From contig CM066920.1 of assembly GCA_033964015.1 (NCBI GenBank), forward strand, positions 7,779,912-7,843,911: DNA of 64,000 nt, written 5' to 3'. Shown piece after piece: positions 11,027 to 21,880 of the stretch. Within the stretch, counting starts at the first letter, position 1; each line of letters begins with the position of its first letter. This stretch comes from Scolanthus callimorphus (taxonomy: Eukaryota; Cnidaria; Anthozoa; Actiniaria; Edwardsiidae). Made by a program: the position numbers and the translations under genes. The notes beneath the pieces are model-generated. The model saw nothing but the letters and a program-made list of their open reading frames with translations, was not told the DNA's origin and ran no database searches.

Positions 11027-12327
11027 GTTATGAGTAATACCGAGATCCCGGGCACTTATTCCAACTAGTTTATATTAAACTAGCCAGAAGCTCATAAGTA
11101 GGAGCGTGCATCCTACGTATTGGGTGGGTCTCACATGTGTTTTATAGCTTGAGCTATTCTCACTGGGCCCCCAGCAGTGCACATATAAGATATAGTTGGT
11201 TTTAGAACTCGAGCCTGGCAAGTCGTTCTCTGGTCGTCTCTAGTTTACATTCTGCTCTTCACAAGACTTCGCAATTCTGCAATTAAAGTCAACGTTCCTC
11301 GTCGTCTCCACTCATTTCTCCCTCCTACAGCACTTACAAGTCTCCTTCTCTTCGTTGGTGTCGTCTGCAATTTGTTTTTGTTTTTTTCAAGCTTGGTTCG
11401 CCGCCACGTGTTGGAGCTACGTCAGGTATCTTCTAGTTCCAGTCTCGTTTAGACTCATGTTCTTGTATCTTCCTATAACATTTATCTATTCACGCGTTTT
11501 ATAGTTGTACCTTCATTCAATTTGGCAGCTTCTTTAGTTTAGTTCGCATCTTAGTTCCCTTGCTTAATACAGTTTTGACTTTAAGTTTAGACTCATGTAC
11601 CTGTACCTTGCAATAACATTCACGGGCTTTATAATTGCACGTTATGATTCCATTTGCAGCTTCTCTAGTGTTTTATTTCACTTGGTTTGGTAGTAGGCAT
11701 GGCCTATAAGCGAGATTGCTCTGCTCCAAAAATAGTTATTTATTTTACTCAGTTTGGCATTAGGCTTGGCCTATAAGCGAGATTGCTCTGCTTCAAAACA
11801 GTTATTTATTTTACTCAGTTTGGCATTAGGTATGGCCTATAAGCGAGATTGCTCTGCTCCAAAACAGTTATTTATTTTACTTAGTTTGGCATTAGGCATG
11901 GCATATAAGCGAGATATTGCTCTGCTCCAAAACAGTTATTTATTTTACTTAGTTGGATTGGCGTAAGCATGGCCTAGAGAATTGCTCAGCTCTATATATA
12001 AAAACGTCTGTTTTATTCAGTAAAGAGCCAAAACAGTTATTTATTTTACTCAGTTTGGCACTAGGCATGGCCTATAAGCGAGGTTGCTCCGCTTCAAAAC
12101 AGTTATTAATTTTACTCAGTTTGGCATTAGGCATGGCATATAAGCGAGATTGCTCTGCTCCAAAACAGTTATTTATTTTACTCAGTTGGATTGGCGTAAG
12201 CATGGCCTAGAGAATTGCTCAGCTCTATATATAAAAACGTCTGTTTTATTCAGTAAATAGCCATTTACTTTTGTTATTTTCTCGGGTCGCACCCCCCTTC
12301 TCAGCACTCCTGGAGAGGCTATTTTAC
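11027..12327 (+). mobile_element. Promoter-bearing repeat element, possible solo LTR
   Basis: The block starts TGTTATGAG and ends TATTTTACA (a TG...CA frame) between ATTAA and ATTAT. It contains a TATA-like ACATATAAGA at 11181-11190, then a C/T-rich stretch and the 66-bp array. It is shared with unit 2 (about 37437-38965), whereas unit 3 stops near its left end. No gag, pol or second LTR is seen, so the LTR label is tentative. Confidence 0.35.
11691..12200. repeat. 66-bp tandem repeat, about 6 full units
   Basis: The monomer is GGCATTAGGCATGGCCTATA followed by AGCGAGATTGCTCTGCTCC and an A/T-rich half. As 66 is divisible by three, an open frame of 22-residue repeats persists (with LAYKRDCSA), starting only from TTG codons. 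The array is broken once by a duplicated copy of its own 3' flank (11953-12026 and 12186-12260). Unit 2 has about 11 units. Confidence 0.95.
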
Positions 12328-12384
12328 AATTATGGAAATAAATTTAGGGGGCAGCTCTCAGTTCTGTGGTATTTCTGAGTGATA

Positions 12385-12625
12385 GGATAGTCCTGAGTAT
12401 TGGATAGTTCTGAGTTATGGGACACTTTTGAGTTATGAGATAGTTCTGCATAGTTCTGAATTTTAGGATAACTGAGTTATGGAATAGTTCTGAGTTATGG
12501 GGTAGTTTTGAGTTACTGGATAGTTCTGAGTTATTGGATAGTTTCTTTTTTGTCAGATAGTTCTAGGTTAACGAATAGTTCTGAGTTTTGGGATAGTTCT
12601 GAGTTTTGGGATATTTCAGAGTTAT
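12385..12625. repeat. GATAGTTCTGAGTTATGG minisatellite
   Basis: Imperfect 17-18-bp units (GATAGTTCTGAGTTATGG and variants) are arrayed here and at 39027-39296 in unit 2. No coding potential is assigned. Confidence 0.9.
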
Positions 12626-13554
12626 CAGGTTAGATAGTGAGAGTCTCCATGCAAGTGTCGGATAAGCGGAGCCAGGTCTCCTCTCCCCATATCTTATATG
12701 GCACAATGGGACTAGTGAGAATGTAACACTATTTTTAAAACAGTTGCGCGGGAAAAATCAGCCAATCAGAATTCTTCCTTACATCTGACGTCACGCCTCA
12801 TCAAAAATTCAGATGGAGCTCTGCTTTTAGCCAGTGGCTAAATCTATTTTTACTTGCAGTTCTTTTCGAGATGGAAAACCGGGTGAAAATGTTATCTCTT
12901 TGCATGGTTTCTGACTGTACAAGTTGAGTAAACTAAAACAGAGAACAGATGGCTTCAGACATAACGTAGCGGATGAGAATGAGGCTGCGAGTGACAAATT
13001 GCAAAAGTTGTGACTTTAAGGTTGAGGCCAAACCAGTTGAGCATGCTCATTCAAATTTTCGATTGTTTCATCTTGGCAAACAATTTTCAGCTATTCTCAC
13101 TTGGGATTCCTGCAAAGAATGGCCTGTTTGATTAGGTTACATCACCCATAACGCCATGGATATCTGCGTGGGGTTCGGTTACGTAATATTTGAAGCTTTC
13201 TAGCTATATATTACAGCTCGAATTCTCTATTTTTGTCTAAAAGTCCTTTCTACTGCTTGGCTGCTCGTAAATTTGGAGTGCAACCCTCCCTCCTCCCCGC
13301 AGCGATGGAGGCATGCGCGCCCACGTGAGCTACTTCGCTCGGCACTACCTCCTCGGGCTTGCTCCTCCCATTTCTTAACCTTACCCGTGGCATTGTTTGC
13401 GGGTAGCCCAAGTGAGGATGTATTACTATGCTCAGTAGATAGCAATTTCAAAACAGTTGAAAGCGAAGGCTAAAAGATAGCACTTGTGGAGATTTTAATC
13501 ATTGTACACGACGGGAACCTTAATGTACAAATGTTGAACGGTTCAACATCATTA
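12626..13554. other. Repeat-rich intergenic stretch
   Basis: It contains a dispersed-repeat end (CTTTTAGCCAGTGGCTAAAT near 12832-12851) and GC-rich sequence at 13270-13390 that gives overlapping open frames on both strands. These have no ATG-anchored homologous product or domain. Its counterpart in unit 2 is 39297-40230. Confidence 0.4.
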
Positions 13555-13843
13555 CTGCGATTTTCATAATTCTGCGAACTCTACCACCGACCAACAAACC
13601 AGGTCGGGCTTCCGTCAATCAAACCAGGGAACAACTATGGGCGATTTCACGGAGGTTTTGCTGGATCTTGTGACGTGATAGGGGCTAGCAAGGCTTCAAA
13701 ACACAATTTGTCACAGTAAAATGCAAACCAAACTCACAAAACATGCGTGGGCTTGACTTAAAAGGTTTGATTGACGGAAGCCAAAACGCAGTTTGGCGTT
13801 CGGATATGTCAAGTGGGAATTCGCAGAATTATGAAAATCGCAG
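13555..13843. mobile_element. Mariner-type MITE, unit 1 only
   Basis: Terminal inverted repeats of at least 20 bp (CTGCGATTTTCATAATTCTG and its complement) are flanked by TA on both sides (13553-13554 and 13844-13845). Unit 2 has a single TA at the empty site (CATCATTAACATG near 40225-40237). A TA target duplication with these ends fits the Tc1/mariner superfamily. No transposase is encoded in 289 bp. Confidence 0.9.
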
Positions 13844-14289
13844 TAACATGTTTCAACGCAGTGCTCAACTTCACCTCAACGATTCAACTTTTCCTGAGGG
13901 GGCTGAGTACACAGTGATTTAGAAAATGAGAAAAATGCAGTGAACGACGTTAAACATCGCTTAACGAGTTTCGCCGGTTTCTGAAAGCTTTAAGCTTATA
14001 AAGAAATGGACGATTCCAGCTATATCTCACGCGCGCGCTACGTGGTCGGTAAATGAGGGACATTTGTCGAGTGTAAAAAAGCGCTCGCTGCACGCATTCT
14101 GGTGATGTGGGACACGGCTTGGGCATTCTGAATAAAGAAGAGCGCGCGCGCTTATAGCTGGAATAGTCCATTGTTTAACAAAAATTCACAACTGTTGAAT
14201 CTGAATGTTGAACTAGTTTTGCCCCAGCCTGAGGTGTGATGTAATTGATAATCGTTGCTTTGTATCTCCATCTGTGTGGCATTCTATGG
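13844..14289. other. Intergenic between MITE and pseudogene
   Basis: No gene is recognised. Short GCGCGC tracts flank an inverted pair (GACGATTCCAGCTATA and TATAGCTGGAATAGTCC), suggesting a decayed foldback at about 14008-14172. In unit 2 part of the right arm is missing. Confidence 0.4.
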
Positions 14290-14848
14290 ACCAAGACCTC
14301 CTGCCAGGATTACTATGACGAGAACTAGAAACACGGCGCACACGTATCATTATCCCAAGCAATCAACAAAATTGTGCGTTTCCTTTTTATGAGGTTGTCT
14401 TGCGTCGTTTTCTTAGATTGCACTGGTTCCTTCTTATCATTGAAAGTTTCTAATTCGACGGCTGCAAGTGTAGCATACAGCCGGTCACTCCATTTCCGTC
14501 CATTATCATTCCCCGCGCCGACTGAGGCCCGCATATGCGAAAGCGGTTCATAATGCTTCAGTCCCTCAGAATTGCCGTACCAAGGTGTCCCTCTTTGCTG
14601 GTCGCTCTGATCGGGTTCCACGTATGCGTAATCGCCATTACTGTTCCCTATTCCTTGCTTCTTACTCGACCGTCGTTCGCTTTTCGAAGGTTTAACAGCA
14701 CTGTACTTTCGCGCTCCAGCATTTGCTGTACTATAGTTCCCCCTGAATAAGCTTCGATTGCACTTTCCAAGTTCGACAAGTCCAAGTTTTCTGGGATATT
14801 GTCACTTTCGAAAGCTTGATTGCGAACCGACTGCCCAAAGCTGTCCAT
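14290..14848 (-). pseudogene. Decayed exon of a type II membrane protein
   Basis: ATG at 14846-14848 starts MDSFGQSVRNQAFESD and reads to a run of five G. A frame change there (one base short) opens a second frame with YSAVKPSK, SNGDYAYVEPDQ and SDRLYATL. A further shift near 14345 is needed to reach a hydrophobic stretch, YVCAVFLVLVIVILAGGLGP. This ends like the membrane exon at 16819 (ILILEGKFGP), so the two are paralogues: an acidic, tyrosine-containing cytoplasmic tail followed by a transmembrane helix. The G-run lesion is identical in unit 2, so the exon was already broken before the block duplicated. Confidence 0.65.
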
Positions 14849-14964
14849 TTTCGATAAAAGACGAAATACAAAACGGATAATCAAGAAGAGAAAAGTCGTA
14901 TCGTCAGCCAGCAACGGTCACATAAACCATTGCACTTCTTGTTCGTGATACACTTTATGTATAT

Positions 14965-15221
14965 ACCGTTTCCGGGAAACGTTGTCACCCAAAAAGCCTA
15001 TTAGCTTGAAGCGCAAAGGATGATGGGGGCATTTAAACTGCTACTGTTTGATCTGAATTCAGACAGTTATCGCAACCACAGGTGAAATGATTAAATTTCA
15101 GCACATTTCCAAGCATGTTTGTTTCTAATAGTTTACAGAAATTTAAATAAATCTTTACCCATACTCCCCTAGCGCACCAAGCTTATAAGCTTTTTGGGCG
15201 ACAACGTATCCCGGAAAGGGT
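14965..15221. mobile_element. ATAT-flanked foldback MITE, unit 1 only
   Basis: It starts ACCGTTTCCGGGAAACGTTG and ends with CCCGGAAAGGGT, flanked by ATAT at 14961-14964 and 15222-15225. Unit 2 has the empty site (CTTTATGTATATCCAATCC near 41325). A second copy with the same target duplication sits at 19935-20482. Confidence 0.9.
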
Positions 15222-15225
15222 ATAT

Positions 15226-16818
15226 CCAATCCTCGCTCTTAATTTAGATGAACAAATGAGTCATCACTTATTCAAAGTGCATTTTCGTAAAATGCCATTT
15301 CCAAGCAGCAGGGGGTGAGAAAGAAGTCAGTCATTCGTGCTGTCAAAAGCATTCACATAAAGTTGGATTTACGGATGTGCTTCAAATCACACTAGTGGTC
15401 TATTGTCAATGCTGCGTTCTGATTGGTCCAGCTACTGGTAAGCTATAAGTTATAGCCTATTAGTAGCGAAAAGTGTCGGATTTGAAAGCCAGATGGCAAA
15501 TGCCCAGACCAGAAAATGTTTTTGGCTAAACAAATTGACCTACTAGTGTGATTTGACTAAAACAATTCGAGTATTCCTCTCGCCCTAGTTGGTCTCTGGT
15601 TCAATTGCTATTGACTCAGAGCCCATTCGTGCTTGAGGAATATTTGTTGAAGTATACAGCGATTTCACCAAACGTTGTCGGCCTGTCAGCGCTCAAACCT
15701 GCGCGCCAGACCGAAAGGCAGTATGGGTAGAAACAAAGCTAATCTATGGTGGCGCCCAGAGTTGGCGGTGGGTGGCGCCCTGGAAATAGCTGACATTATA
15801 TCCCGACATTAGACCCCAATATTCTTTAATCTCTATTCTTACTTAGCTATCACAATTTTTAAAGTGACACCGCGAAACATTTATCAATTAATCGCAACAC
15901 ACCCCAGTCTTACGAACTCGCTTTTTGTCGTTCCGAAAATAAATAGACACATTCTGATTACCATGACAACAAAATGGCCGACCGATTAGTTAGTTGCCAT
16001 AGTAACACAAGTCTCTGCTATCAAGCTGTTTCTACACTCTTCTAGACAAAGATTCATATAGCGTGTTAAATGGTCAGAAATTGCGATCGATGCAGGCGAC
16101 AAAGTACATACTGCTTAGTGGAGTTTTCGCACCGGCGACTAGATTGTCAGATTTAGTCGCCAACGGGCGACCAAATGCCAGCATGTCGGAACTCCACTGT
16201 GTGTTTTTTCAGCCCTGGTTTTGGTTTCTGCTATCGTCAGTTAGCGACCAGTTTATTGAAGTTAGGCGCCATTTGGCCACTGTCATGATTTTTGTTATGT
16301 TAATCAAGTATTAAACTGAACCTGTACATGTAAGCGATCTATTGTTACGTTCAGTTCCGACATAATTCCTGGTCGAACGCCTTCCCAACCCCCAAGGGCC
16401 CTCCCTCACCCCGTTTCATTTTCTATTTTTGATCTGCGCAAGAAAAGGATCCTCCTGCCTACTGTCCAGATCTGTAACAGAAAAGGCCTGTTTACATTTT
16501 TGCCGCACTTGGTGCAGTGATTTTTCTAGCGAACACGCGCTGTATGCCGTATGCATTGGTAAACAAGATAACAAGATGGGCGCGAATTCCGCGACTTTTA
16601 TCGCGCGATACCGCACTAGTTCCAAGCATGTCCAGCATGTTCGAAACAGAAGAGAACGTTGCACTACAGTCGCTCCGAATTTGCATCTAGTTTCCACTAA
16701 CGATCTGGAATTGCAACTCGCGCGAGACAAATTTCCGTTAAACAAGCGTGAATCAGCCTTTAGTTTTAGACTTATAGACCAGTGCCTTTATCATAACGGT
16801 CCTGATGTCCTAAATTAC
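15226..16818. other. Intergenic, no gene recognised
   Basis: It is shared with unit 2 (41340-42915). Open frames near 16063-16842 on both strands are short, overlap each other and show no domain. A duplicated GGTGGCGCCC near 15749-15780 is collapsed in unit 2. It may be intronic if the membrane exon at 16819-17837 splices downstream. Confidence 0.4.
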
Positions 16819-17837
16819 TTTTGGACCGAACTTTCCCTCTAAAATCAGTATTAAAATAATGAGCATAACGAATGCTACCACAAATATCAAGCCAAAACAA
16901 AGCATAAGAATGCATTTGATTCTCCGAATCGGTCGGCTGACTGAGGCCTAGCACTACCCTCACTGTCCTCATCAGGTCCATCTTGTATCTTAAGACCCTC
17001 ATACGCTTTCCTTCGTCTATCAGTCATTTTCGCTTCCTGTCCGCCGTACCCATTGGTGTTACAGTCTCCCCGTGTGTGTGCTCTTTGCGTGAAAACGCGA
17101 TCTTCGTGCACAGACAGTGGTTCACCGATTCTGTAGTAAAGCCTGGTGCACACTAGCGACATAACGACATAAGGACGTTATGTTGCAACGAGAAAAGCAT
17201 GGGAAAATAATCGAAATAATCAAAATTTTCGATGGATCATCATTAGGCTACATCACCAAAGCAGTCTTATGTGATTTTTGTTCACGTAAACCTTTTTGAA
17301 ACCACTAAATTTGGTTCGCGTGATATTTGTCTTATGTCGTTATGTCGCAAGTGTGCACCAGGCTTAAGCAGCCAAGTGAGTTTTAGATTCATCTCCAGTC
17401 GCCTGCGATAGTTTTGCGTAGCTGTTAGTTATTTTCCCGGCATCGTCCGAGGAAAATAATGTTGGGTAATCTTCGCCGTTCAATTGCTCCTTGTCCTTCC
17501 CTTTAGAGTTCTGTTCTGCGTCTTCTGCGTTCGCGTATTTTAGTTCAACTGTTGTGAATCCCGCTTCGCCTGAAGTTGTTTGATCCGCTTCCTCCAGATC
17601 CGATATGAGATCCTGACTTCCAGGACATTGCTCTAAGTTCGAAGAGCTCCCATTAACTGCTTTGTATCCATCATCTTCCGGGGAAAAAGGAATTACCTGG
17701 TCTGATTCGACTCCCAAAGGAGTCTTATCCTCATCTAGAAAATTCTGCTGTGTGTTTGAATCTCCAAGTTGACCTGTTTTTAATCCAATTTCTTCACGAG
17801 GTGCTGTTTTTGTTTCATCTTGTTTACCTTCCATCAT
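16819..17837 (-). pseudogene. Membrane-protein first exon, interrupted by a MITE
   Basis: ATG at 17835-17837 (or the adjacent one) opens an acidic cytoplasmic tail (EEIGLKTGQLGDSNTQQ, PFSPEDDGYKAVNGSS, NSYAKLSQATGDESKTHLAA). A 225-bp MITE sits inside the exon at 17140-17364. The frame then resumes with YYRIGEP and a conserved stretch (DRRRKAYEGLKIQDGPDEDS). A missing C near 16949 shifts the frame before the membrane helix seen in unit 2 (RRIKCIVMLCFGLIFVVAF). The exon should end at the GTAATT donor just below 16819. A short cytoplasmic tail followed by a helix without a signal peptide suggests type II topology. This copy is disrupted twice. Confidence 0.75.
17140..17364. mobile_element. PIF/Harbinger-like MITE inside a coding exon
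   Basis: The terminal inverted repeats are about 34 bp, beginning AGCCTGGTGCACACTAGCGA, with TAA duplicated at 17137-17139 and 17365-17367. Unit 2 has the uninterrupted codons (CTGTAGTAAGCAGCC). A 3-bp TAA target duplication is typical of PIF/Harbinger. It carries no coding sequence. Confidence 0.92.
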
Positions 17838-18540
17838 CTGTCAAATTGATAGCGCGATTTTAGCTGATTTAACACAGTGTGAAATGTACGTTTACCGACC
17901 GAGGATTAAGTGCACAACGCGATAAACGGCCATGGATAGCGTTTCAACTTAGTTACCATGTGCTCATACTGTTTGTGGAGTGTTTTGCTGCGCTATTTTG
18001 AATTTTTATCGCAAAAACTCGCGCTCCATTGCTCTAGGCTTTTGTACGGGATCAGCAAGCCCACATAGTTTATGTCTTCATCCAGCAGCGAGCTGATAAG
18101 TTTTAAGCGCTCCGTCGGACTTATTGAATATCATTTTTATACCATTGACTGAACAATAGGTACACGAGGCCTTATTTTTCAAATACTAAACGTCCGGCCA
18201 TTAAGGTACAACCTGTTAATTGCTGTGAGGTTACAAACGATGCAATCAAATAAACATGTATTTTATGAGTTGCTCGCAATTTGTTTTTTACCCCGATTTA
18301 TTATACGACGAACAAAAATGTTGCCTTTCCTTTTCAAGATGCACTAGAAACCCTACAAGTTTTGAGTGGCTTTCTGTCGCGACGAAAAGCCACTTGAGTG
18401 CACTAGGCGAAACAGAGAAAGCACCTGATTGGCCCAGATGCACTAGAAACCCTACAAGTTTTGAGCAGCGCACAATCGGGAAGCCATTCAATGCGCGCGC
18501 AAAACCGGTCCTTAACCAGTTTGCTACAGTGTGCTGTAAT
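17838..18540. other. Intergenic upstream of the membrane exon
   Basis: This may hold the promoter or 5' UTR of the membrane-protein exon, but no TATA or other element can be assigned. A 97-bp-spaced direct repeat (GCACTAGAAACCCTACAAG at about 18340 and 18440) is present here and partly lost in unit 2. Confidence 0.35.
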
Positions 18541-19060
18541 TCGGCTCATTCTCGAACTCAGAGCTCCCCGGCTCGTCGCCTCGCATGGGAGGCTCTGGTC
18601 CATTTGAAGACCTTCGCTTATTGGCTGAAATGGCGCGCAGGCGCGTACATAAAAGTAGCTTAATACCACTTTATAACGTATCTGTCAAAAACACTGCCGT
18701 TCATTTCCTAGTCGTCTTTTCAATCTATGTTTTCCGCGTATGTGTGTGGGCCATAAAACCACCAATTTCTTTTGAGCATGCGTCAGTGGTTGCCACCAGA
18801 GCCTCCCCATTCTCTTACCCAGAGCTCCCCGGCTCGTCTCCTCGCGGGGGAGGCTCTGGTGACAGCCACTGACGCATGTGTGAGATTTGATAAAGAGCCG
18901 TTGAGAGAAATATCTTTATGCACCAACGTTCAAAACCAGCCAATCAGCAAAGGTCCTCGAATGGATGTCACCAGAGCCTCCCCTGCGAGCAGACGAGCCG
19001 GGGAGCTCTGGGTACGAGAATGGAGCCTCCCCCGCGAAGTGACGAGCCGGGGAGCTCTGT
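18541..19060. mobile_element. GAGCTCCCCGGCTCG foldback cluster
   Basis: At least four ends of one foldback family lie here in alternating orientation. Typical ends read ATTCTCGAAC, CAGAGCTCCCCGGCTCG and GAGGCTCTGGT. They pair as arms of about 50 bp around inner sequences containing GACGCATGCG and CCAATCAGC. Other copies lie at 23700-23990, 26455-26790, 44400-44840, 50370-50650 and 53085-53360. Confidence 0.8.
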
Positions 19061-19306
19061 GAATTCGGCTTTCAACCGTTTAATACGGTTTTTGGTGAGT
19101 AATACGGCTGCGTATCTGCACGCCATTTTGACCTTATACGCTAAAATGACGTCACAGTCGTGTAATAATGCCACAATATTATCTCCTGCCTTCTCAGTGC
19201 TTGAGTCTACGAAGTTAGGTGATATCACAGCCCTCATCACATGACTCTTTACGATGATTCGCATATCAACGAGTGAAAACTTTTCGGAATAAAGACTCCT
19301 GGCGCG

Positions 19307-19414
19307 GGTTGTTCAAAGGTGGATTAAATTTAAACCAGGTTTAGTTCTGAACAAAACCATCGAGTCACCATGGTAATTAATCCTGGATTAGTGCTAAACC
19401 ACTTTCGAGCAACC
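19307..19414. mobile_element. GGTTGTTCAAAGG MITE
   Basis: A 108-bp element with short inverted ends (GGTTG...CAACC) and an interior with AAACCAGG and CCTGGATTA. The same element lies inverted in unit 3 at 58691-58798, a different location. Confidence 0.8.
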
Positions 19415-19749
19415 GGACCCTGTACGGCCTGTGGTTTGTTTTCCTAACTGGCACTCATGCGAAATAACTTTCTTTGCTTGGTACAAAAAAAAGGCCCTTT
19501 GTTTGGTTACATTCCATGAATATTAAAGTTATGGATGTTTACAGCGGTTCATTTTTATGCCCGACTCCACTTACAGACTGGGACTGTACAACATCAGAAA
19601 TAGCCATCTCTATTTGGCGATCGTTATCTGATAGTTGCATGGTTCTAACTATGGTAAGTCTTGCATTAGAACGGTTTTCATATGACTGTCGTAGATCTTT
19701 CCACTTGAGCAGGGGTTCTGTGCTTTTTCTTTCCCTAACTGGCACCTAA

Positions 19750-19930
19750 AGCCTGGTTTCCATATGCATATGTTGCAGCTGTGCACCTAAAGCCTGGGTT
19801 CCATATGCATATGTCGCAGCTGTGCACCTAAAGCCTGGTTTCCATATGCATATGTTGCAGCTGTGCACCTAAAGCCTGGTTTCATATGCATATGTCGCAG
19901 CTGTGCACCTAAAGCCTGGGTTCCATATGC
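19750..19930. repeat. 41-bp tandem repeat, left array, unit 1
   Basis: Monomers contain CACCTAAAGCCTGG, CCATATGCATATG and TTGCAGCTGTG. About four and a half copies lie here, and another piece continues after the nested element (20487-20540). Confidence 0.95.
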
Positions 19931-19934
19931 ATAT

Positions 19935-20482
19935 ACCGTTTCCGGGAAACGTTGTCACCCAAAAAGCCTATAAGCTTGAAGCGCAAAGGATGATGGGGGC
20001 ATCTAAACTGCTACTGTTTGATCTGAATTCACACAGTTATCGCAGCCACAGGTAACATTATTAAATTTCAGCACATTTCTAAGCATGTTTGTTTCTAATA
20101 TTTTACAGAAATTCAAATACATCTTTACCCATATTCCCTAGCGCACCAAGCTTTGTTGCTTTTTCCAGTGACAACCAGGAGAATAAGTTGGCACTACCGA
20201 TGCCGAAAACAAACTACCGAAAACGGTGTTTCAGTTACAACGGGGCCAAACTTTGGAATAGTCTACCAGATGAACTGAGACAATCAGATTCACTGGGGAA
20301 ATTTAAGAAGGGTATCACCCAATTTTTGTAGTTACCGAACTCACACACGGCAATCATGGAAAACAGTTACATGTAATCATTTTATCTATATGTTTGTATG
20401 TTATACTGATGATTTTTAACCGTGTATAAATAAATGTGTGTATTGTATTGTATTGTATTGTACAACGTATCCCGGAAACGGT
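19935..20482. mobile_element. ATAT-flanked foldback with captured LINE tail
   Basis: Same family as 14965-15221, flanked by ATAT (19931-19934 and 20483-20486), inserted into a 41-bp monomer. The left half matches the other copy up to GCGCACCAAGCTT, where a LINE 3' fragment takes over. The right terminus (ACAACGTATCCCGGAAACGGT) is intact. Confidence 0.88.
20152..20460 (+). pseudogene. 3' end of a non-LTR retrotransposon
   Basis: The last about 45 codons before the stop (around 20331) include KRCFSYNGAKLWNSLPDEL and KFKKGITQFL, the usual C-terminal end of CR1/L2/Rex-type reverse transcriptase ORF2 proteins. It is followed by an untranslated tail ending in about five copies of GTATT. The catalytic part is absent, so it is a 5'-truncated insertion, nested in the ATAT foldback. 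Confidence 0.8.
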
Positions 20483-20630
20483 ATATGTTGCAGCTGTGCA
20501 CCTAAAGCCTGGTTCCATATGCATATGTTCAGCTGTCGGCTGTCGCAGCTGTCGTCGACAAACCTGTTCTGCAAAAGCTATCGCGAGCAAAGTTGTTCTA
20601 GGACAGCTGCAACACATGGAAACCGGGCTA

Positions 20631-20775
20631 TTCGCCTTTGTCACACGGCAGCCATCTTGGATTTTCTAATACAGCGAAGCAGGCATGAAAGAGAGGCCAA
20701 GCATGTTAAATCACCCACGCATTAGTCATCTGTAAGAAAAAAATCATAAGATGCCTGCCGTGTGACAAAGGCGAA
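20631..20775. mobile_element. Hairpin MITE nested in the composite element
   Basis: The inverted ends are TTCGCCTTTGTCACACGG and CCGTGTGACAAAGGCGAA. An equivalent copy is at about 46042-46186 in unit 2, so it inserted before the block duplicated. Confidence 0.85.
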
Positions 20776-20801
20776 TTAGCTGAGTCCTGAAACTCCACTC
20801 A

Positions 20802-21880
20802 GTTGCAGCTGTCGCAGAGATAGAACACGGGCTATTCCTGTAACACGAGTTGTAGCTGTCACAGAGATAGGACACGGGTGATTCCTGTAACACGAGTTGC
20901 AGCTGTCACAGAGATAGAACACGGGTGATTCCTGTAACACGAGTTGTAGCTGTCACAGAGATAGGACACGGGCGATTCCTGTAACACGAGTTGCAGCTGT
21001 CACAGAGATAGAACACGGGTGATTCCTGTAACACGAGTTGTAGCTGTCACAGAGATAGAACACGGGCTATTCCTGTAACACGAGTTGTAGCTGTCACAGA
21101 GATAGGACACGGGTGATTCCTGTAACACGAGTTGCAGCTGTCACAGAGATAGAACACGGGTGATTCCTGTAACACGAGTTGTAGCTGTCACAGAGATAGG
21201 ACACGGGCGATTCCTGTAACACGAGTTGCAGCTGTCACAGAGATAGAACACGGGTGATTCCTGTAACACGAGTTGCAGCTGTCACAGAGATAGAACACGG
21301 GTGATTCCTGTAACACGAGTTGTAGCTGTCGCAGAGATAGGACAAGGGCGATTCCTGTAACACGAGTTGCAGCTGTCACAGAGATAGAACACGGGTGATT
21401 CCTGTAACACGAGTTGTAGCTGTCGCAGAGATAGGACACGGGTGATTCCTGTAACACGAGTTGCAGCTGTCACAGAGATAGAACACGGGTGATTCCTGTA
21501 ACACGAGTTGTAGCTGTCACAGAGATAGGACACGGGCGATTCCTGTAACACGAGTTGCAGCTGTCACAGATAGAACACGGGTGATTCCTGTAACACGAGT
21601 TGTAGCTGTCACAGAGATAGGACACGGGTGATTCCTGTAACACGAGTTGCAGCTGTCACAGAGATAGGACACGGGCGATTCCTGTAACACGAGTTGCAGC
21701 TGTCACAGAGATAGGACACGGGCGATTCCTGTAACACGAGTTGCAGCTGTCACAGAGATAGAACACGGGTGATTCCTGTAACACGAGTTGTAGCTGTCAC
21801 AGAGATAGGACACGGGTGATTCCTGTAACACGAGTTGCAGCTGTCACAGAGATAGGACACGGGCGATTCCTGTAACACGA
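20802..21880. repeat. 47-bp tandem repeat, 23 copies
   Basis: The monomer contains GTTGCAGCTGTCACAGAGAT, AGGACACGGG and TTCCTGTAACACGA. The length fits 23 units, with one 2-bp deletion. No unique spacers separate the units, so it is a minisatellite. All three minus-strand frames lack stops, which explains the long open frames across it. Confidence 0.97.

Noticed and set aside
11754..12210. Open frames with LAYKRDCSA repeats (and 38166-38852)
   Set aside because: They follow from a 66-bp period divisible by three, start at TTG, and contain frame-breaking indels in unit 2. No selection for coding is visible.
11027..12327. Full LTR retrotransposon
   Set aside because: TG...CA ends and a TATA-like box exist, but there is no second LTR, primer-binding site, or gag/pol sequence. 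Kept only as a tentative solo LTR.
13227..13473. Overlapping GC-rich frames on both strands (also 39904-40150)
   Set aside because: Mirror-image frames in a GC-rich patch with no domain. Coding on either strand is unsupported.
16429..16842. Plus-strand 137-codon frame
   Set aside because: It overlaps a minus-strand frame of similar length, and its unit 2 counterpart (42528-42725) stops early. Not conserved as coding.
20802..21880. Regular array that could be mistaken for CRISPR
   Set aside because: The 47-bp units follow each other directly without unique spacers, and the context is eukaryotic. It is a minisatellite.
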